Origin: Olivibacter domesticus
GTDB lineage: Bacteria > Bacteroidota > Bacteroidia > Sphingobacteriales > Sphingobacteriaceae
Direction of reading: 5' to 3'
NCBI RefSeq assembly: GCF_900109575.1
Contig: NZ_FOAF01000008.1
Location: 178,714 to 242,713, forward strand
Length of the DNA stretch: 64,000 nt
Under the pieces are notes generated by a model. That model made no database searches, was not told where the DNA came from, and was given only the letters and a program-made list of their open reading frames with translations. A program made the translations under genes and the position numbers. Positions 60,625 to 64,000 of this stretch are shown here, in pieces; within the stretch, counting starts at the first letter, position 1; each line of letters starts with the position of its first letter.

Positions 60625-60666
60625 ATTCATCATTCAACACTTATCACTCATCGTTGATCACCCACT
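60625..60666. repeat. Heptamer repeat array, single arm
   Basis: Six 7-bp units in register: ATTCATC, ATTCAAC, ACTTATC, ACTCATC, GTTGATC, ACCCACT. The region just before it (60585-60605, TCGTTCGT) may be a weak partner arm. Confidence 0.6.
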
Positions 60667-60699
60667 ATTTATAACTTAAATGCCTTTGTTCACTAATTG

Positions 60700-60720
60700 T
60701 AACGCTAAAAATTTGCGTTA
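60700..60720. promoter_or_regulatory. Inverted repeat upstream of the phytase gene
   Basis: TAACGC (60700-60705) pairs with GCGTTA (60715-60720) across 9 AT-rich bases, 42 bases before the phytase ATG. It could be an operator or a small hairpin. Confidence 0.3.
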
Positions 60721-60761
60721 GATTGCTTTGAACGGCATTTTTGCGGTAAATTTACGAGACG

Positions 60762-61850
60762 ATGAACAATAGAAATAAGATCATTTTAGGTTTATGCCTT
60801 ACTGGCGGAATGCTCTTTTCCGCTTGTTGGCAAGAATCGAGTCGAGTTGTTAAAGAGACTTCGAACGATACAGTTGATACGCTTAGAGCGGATGTTATAA
60901 CAGAGACAGTTAAATATGATAGTGATGATCCAGCGATTTGGGTCAACCCAACGGATGCAAGCAAGAGTTTGATCATTGGCACGGATAAAGATAGTGACGG
61001 TGGTTTATATGTATTTGATTTAAAGGGGAAAATTGTCAAAAAACTGGGAGGAATCAAACGCCCTAATAATGTTGATATTGCATATGGCTTTCTGCTTAAT
61101 GGGAAAGCTATTGACATTGCCGTTGTCACCGAACGCGAAACGAATAAGCTGCGGGTTTTTAGTTTACCGGATCTATCTCCAATAGATGGTGGCGGAATAG
61201 AAGTCTTTGTCGGAGAAGAAGAGCGAGCGCCTATGGGAATTGCTTTATATACAAGGCCACAAGATCACGATATATTTGCCGTCGTAGGTAGAAAATCCGG
61301 TCCTGCTGAGGGTTATTTGTGGCAATATAAACTGGTAGATGGTGGCAATGGGAGGGTAAAGGGATCCTTCGTACGTAAGTTCGGGAAATATAGTGGTAAA
61401 AAAGAAATAGAAGCGATAGCCGTTGATAATGAGCTTGGATTTATTTATTACTCAGATGAACAGACTGGTGTAAGGAAATATTATGCCGATCCCGACCGCC
61501 GTAATAATTCAGAGCTTTCCTTGTTTGCACAGAAAGGTTTCTCTAAAGACCATGAGGGAATTGCCATTTACAAAACGGGCGATAGTACGGGCTATATCTT
61601 AGTTTCCAATCAAGGTTCTCATACATTTATGGTATATCCGAGAGATGGAACAAAAGAAAATAGTGACTTGTATCCACTCTTAGCTGAAATCCCGGTAAGT
61701 GCCATGGAAACAGATGGTGCAGATGCCACCGCGAGAGGTTTAGGGGAAGCGTTTCCAGAAGGCGCTTTTGTGGCAATGAGCACTAACAGAACCTTCCACA
61801 TTTTTGATTGGAGAAAAGTTAAAGCACGCATTGTGGATGCGTCGAAATAA
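60762..61850 (+). CDS. Beta-propeller phytase (3-phytase), lipoprotein
   Basis: 362 residues. Lipobox MLFSAC, so it is anchored in the membrane. The mature protein has BPP signatures: DSDDPAIWVNPTD, IIGTDKDSDGGLYVFDLKGK, RPNNVDIAYGF, EIEAIAVDNELGFIYYSDE and DHEGIAIY, the acidic residues that bind calcium and phosphate. It removes phosphate from inositol hexakisphosphate outside the inner membrane. With the TonB receptor and TPR-HTH regulator upstream it forms a phytate-use cluster, probably induced when phosphate is low (see the box array at 55658-55717). Confidence 0.92.
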   Translation: MNNRNKIILGLCLTGGMLFSACWQESSRVVKETSNDTVDTLRADVITETVKYDSDDPAIWVNPTDASKSLIIGTDKDSDGGLYVFDLKGKIVKKLGGIKRPNNVDIAYGFLLNGKAIDIAVVTERETNKLRVFSLPDLSPIDGGGIEVFVGEEERAPMGIALYTRPQDHDIFAVVGRKSGPAEGYLWQYKLVDGGNGRVKGSFVRKFGKYSGKKEIEAIAVDNELGFIYYSDEQTGVRKYYADPDRRNNSELSLFAQKGFSKDHEGIAIYKTGDSTGYILVSNQGSHTFMVYPRDGTKENSDLYPLLAEIPVSAMETDGADATARGLGEAFPEGAFVAMSTNRTFHIFDWRKVKARIVDASK

Positions 61851-61871
61851 GAATAGCATTGTATATAAGAA

Positions 61872-62004
61872 GGTGTCTAAAAGGCCGTCATTTCGAGCGA
61901 AACGCAGTGAAGTCGAGAAATCTTTATAATAATTGCTTCTTTATCAGATTTCTCCATTGCGCTTCACTCCAGTCGAAATGACAGCTGTAAGCTTTTTAGA
62001 CACC
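61872..62004. repeat. Long palindromic intergenic repeat (REP/MITE-like)
   Basis: Nested inverted arms: GGTGTCTAAAA (61872-61882) with 61994-62004; GTCATTTCGA (61887-61896) with 61973-61982; AGTGAAG (61907-61913) with 61962-61968; GAGAAATCT (61915-61923) with 61946-61954. The inner TCATTTCGA...GAGAAATCT type is a repeat seen widely between genes in Bacteroidota genomes. No target-site duplication is obvious. It may also end transcription of the phytase gene. Confidence 0.8.
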
Positions 62005-62016
62005 CGTCTATGCTAT

Positions 62017-62046
62017 TTTGTTTCCAATTAAAATATAATATCTTTG
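62017..62046 (+). promoter_or_regulatory. Promoter of the cysteine synthase family gene
   Basis: TTTG (62017-62020), an 18-base spacer and TATCTTTG (62039-62046), a near-consensus Bacteroidota promoter. The leader is about 165 bases and holds a 23-codon reading frame (62075-62146) and an 8-bp inverted repeat (ACTAAGTC 62132-62139 with 62175-62182). Confidence 0.6.
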
Positions 62047-62215
62047 TACCTTGTAAAGCTGAAGAATTACCCAGATGCTAAGCTTTATTTTTTCTTTTTG
62101 GATTTTTGCTAAAAAAAATAACCCTTTGTCTACTAAGTCTATCTAGAATTTTCTTGCAGATTATCTTCTTTGTCGACTTAGTGACGGTTTTAAATCAACC
62201 AATAAAATTATAGCG

Positions 62216-63295
62216 ATGAACTTTATCTCCAAAGAAGAAGTATTAAGTGCCTGTCTTTCCCCTGAATTAGATAGCAGGTTCAAACATTTATGGCATTTAA
62301 TAGGAAATACCCCCATGTTAGCATTGCACTATTCTTATAAAGGTCGGAAAAACAAGATATATGTTAAATGTGAACATTATAATCTCACAGGAAGCATCAA
62401 AGACCGAATGGCGCTTTACATTATGTATCAAGCCTATTTAAAATGTCAAATAAAACCACATGACACCATAGTGGAGGCCACAAGCGGAAATACCGGAATT
62501 GCATTTTCTGCAATCGGAAAGGCCCTAGGTCATCGGGTAAAGATAATTATGCCAAACTGGTTAAGTCGCGAACGGATTGATATCATCAAAAGCATGGGAG
62601 CGGAAATTATCTTAGTGAGTAAAGAAGAGGGAGGTTTCTTGGGAAGTATTAAAATGAGTGAAGAAATGGCCTCTCGAGGAGGTGTTTTTTTGCCACGGCA
62701 ATTTGAGAACCAGTTTAATTCGGAAGCACACGAGCGTACAACCGGGAAAGAAATTAGTGAACAATTAAGAAGTATAGGAATAAAACCAGATGCTTTTGTT
62801 GCCGGTGTAGGTACTGGAGGTACCGTCATGGGAGTCGGGGCCTATTTACGGCAACAATACCCACAGGTACGTATCCATCCTTTAGAACCTGCTGAAAGCC
62901 CTACACTCTCAACTGGGTATAAAGTAGGAACACATCGTATCCAGGGAATATCAGATGAATTTATCCCCTCCATTGTTCAGTTAGATAAATTAGACAAGAT
63001 AGTAAAAGCAAATGATGGTGATGCGATTCTTATGGCGCAGAAGTTAGCAGGCCAATTGGGGCTTGCGGTAGGGATTTCCTCTGGTGCAAATGTAATCGGC
63101 GCAATAAAGCTTAAAGAAGAACTGGGAAATGACGCAACAGTTGTTACCTTATTATGTGATGATAATAAAAAGTACCTGAGTACAGATTTGGTGAAGACAG
63201 AGCCGATGAAAGCGGAATATGTTTCGATAGCAACTGATTTTACAGAATATAGCCCTATCTGCCGTTTAAAGGAGCCTATTTTTGGAGCGTATTAA
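62216..63295 (+). CDS. Cysteine synthase/cystathionine beta-synthase family PLP enzyme
   Basis: 359 residues, PLP fold II. The PLP lysine lies in [13 protein letters not shown], the substrate loop is [13 protein letters not shown], phosphate binding [12 protein letters not shown], and the C-terminal Ser loop [12 protein letters not shown]. The N-terminal 30 residues and the C-terminal tail (about residues 315-359, [32 protein letters not shown]) extend beyond standard CysK. This branch makes cysteine or a related beta-substituted amino acid from an activated serine. The next gene on the strand, 25 bases on, is dsbD-like. Confidence 0.88.
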   Translation: MNFISKEEVLSACLSPELDSRFKHLWHLIGNTPMLALHYSYKGRKNKIYVKCEHYNLTGSIKDRMALYIMYQAYLKCQIKPHDTIVEATSGNTGIAFSAIGKALGHRVKIIMPNWLSRERIDIIKSMGAEIILVSKEEGGFLGSIKMSEEMASRGGVFLPRQFENQFNSEAHERTTGKEISEQLRSIGIKPDAFVAGVGTGGTVMGVGAYLRQQYPQVRIHPLEPAESPTLSTGYKVGTHRIQGISDEFIPSIVQLDKLDKIVKANDGDAILMAQKLAGQLGLAVGISSGANVIGAIKLKEELGNDATVVTLLCDDNKKYLSTDLVKTEPMKAEYVSIATDFTEYSPICRLKEPIFGAY

Positions 63296-63320
63296 AAAAA
63301 TATTTATTAAAACACACGAA

Positions 63321-64000
63321 ATGAATACGCCATTATCCTTTATTAAAATAATCACATACACCCTGATTTTTTGGTTTACTCCTGTCTTGGCTCAAAATGT
63401 AGATACCATTTCATCAGATGATATTGAGTTCACCGAAATAACGGAAGATACCAGTACCAGCAACGACAGTCTTTCTGTCCTGGATCAGCAAGAAAAGGTG
63501 GCACAGGCGCTGCAGGGAAGTACCGTGAAAGCTGGTGACGAAACAGACATTTCCCTCTGGCAGATATTCATTAACGGACTGCTCTTCGGTTTTGCAGCCA
63601 TCCTGATGCCCTGCATTTTCCCGATGCTTCCCCTAACGGTCAGTTTTTTCACCAAAAGGGCCGGTACACGGGCCAGGGCCATTGGACAGGCAACCATCTA
63701 TGGTTTATCCATTATTATCATTTACGTCGCCCTGGGCATGCTGGTCACCATCTTCTTCGGCTCAGATGCGCTCAATGCCCTCTCTACCAATGGTATCTTC
63801 AACTTCCTGTTCTTTTTATTACTGGTAGCCTTTGGAGCCTCCTTTCTGGGAGCCTTTGAGATCACCCTGCCCAGTTCATTTGTCAATAAGATCGACGCCA
63901 AATCTGATCAGGGAGGGCTCATAGGGATCTTTTTTATGGCTTTCAGCCTTGCCCTGGTGTCTTTCTCCTGTACAGGTCCGCTGATAGGGACCCTGCTGGT
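63321..64000 (+). CDS. dsbD: DsbD family thiol:disulfide transporter, N-terminal part (3' end outside window)
   Basis: 226 residues visible from the ATG. Signal peptide (IFWFTPVLAQ), an acidic Ser/Thr-rich linker, then the DsbD membrane domain from residue about 84. It carries the two redox Cys positions of that domain, in ILMPCIFPMLPLTVSFF and VSFSCTGPLIGTLL. It would pass electrons from cytoplasmic thioredoxin to the periplasm. No periplasmic alpha domain is seen before the membrane part. From about 63480 onward the codon choice is notably GC-rich (CTG, CTC, ATC, TTC), unlike the first 50 codons and the neighbouring genes. Confidence 0.88.
   Translation, partial: MNTPLSFIKIITYTLIFWFTPVLAQNVDTISSDDIEFTEITEDTSTSNDSLSVLDQQEKVAQALQGSTVKAGDETDISLWQIFINGLLFGFAAILMPCIFPMLPLTVSFFTKRAGTRARAIGQATIYGLSIIIIYVALGMLVTIFFGSDALNALSTNGIFNFLFFLLLVAFGASFLGAFEITLPSSFVNKIDAKSDQGGLIGIFFMAFSLALVSFSCTGPLIGTLL

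Larger units (their letters stand above)
60547..60761. other. Gap between regulator and phytase gene
   Basis: No gene. It contains a heptamer array at 60625-60666 and an inverted repeat at 60700-60720. A near -7 (TAAATTTA, 60747-60754) precedes the phytase start by 8 bases. Confidence 0.5.

Noticed and set aside
60752..61129. 125-codon frame on the minus strand
   Set aside because: Antisense to the phytase gene, whose calcium-binding motifs are clear.

Overview
The window is a piece of a Bacteroidota chromosome, most likely from the family Sphingobacteriaceae (Sphingobacterium/Olivibacter-like; this is inference). The signs are TonB receptors with N-terminal carboxypeptidase-regulatory domains, a MurF-alanine racemase fusion, DUF4296, DUF5777, DUF4905 and PG1098-type proteins, Dps, NfeD, an archaeal/eukaryote-type ProS, promoters with the Bacteroidota -7 motif TAnnTTTG, low GC by eye and few Shine-Dalgarno sites. 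The window is mostly ordinary core genome with a few accessory units; I see no prophage, CRISPR array, rRNA or intact insertion sequence.

Layout. 1-12.9 kb: end of an MFS transporter, a periplasmic GMC sugar dehydrogenase with its subunit 3, a cold-shock protein, a molybdopterin/2Fe-2S oxidoreductase pair, and a sugar operon (ROK kinase, sugar porter, LacI regulator, DUF1349) with a candidate LacI operator in its promoter. 13-16.4 kb: a probable glycine-lipid acyltransferase pair (GlsA/GlsB) and a DUF5009 membrane protein. 16.5-20.6 kb: an iron/siderophore uptake unit (small Cys-motif protein, TonB receptor, PepSY reductase) ending beside tRNA-Leu and tRNA-Gly. 20.9-32.5 kb: RecX, MurF-Alr, DUF502, methyltransferase, aspartate kinase, YggS, MutS2. 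32.5-39.9 kb: a small Cys-rich protein, a CoA transferase operon interrupted by a four-helix-bundle gene, uridine kinase, LysM protein, NfeD, Dps. 40-48.6 kb: a YceI/cytochrome c/Lipoprotein_15 unit facing an ECF sigma factor, then a FadL-like porin and a Trp/Gly-rich lipoprotein. 48.7-54.5 kb: ProS, a transsulfuration enzyme, DUF2400, MnmD, an MBL-rhodanese protein. 54.6-61.9 kb: a phytate-use cluster (TonB receptor, TPR-HTH regulator, beta-propeller phytase) with a Pho-box-like array upstream. 62-64 kb: cysteine synthase family enzyme and the start of a DsbD gene with shifted base composition.

The most unusual signal is a family of intergenic arrays of degenerate 8-bp units (one strand like TTGAATAG/TAGTTGAG, the other like TTAACTAT/TCAACAAC). 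They abut or overlap stop codons, and several are arranged as inverted arms. I find octamer arrays in seven gaps between 28.5 and 53.2 kb, and similar 7-bp arrays at 50.3, 55.5 and 60.6 kb. One pair of inverted arms brackets the four-helix-bundle (S23/IVP-type) gene that splits scoA from scoB. I know of no description of this repeat type, though I could not search.
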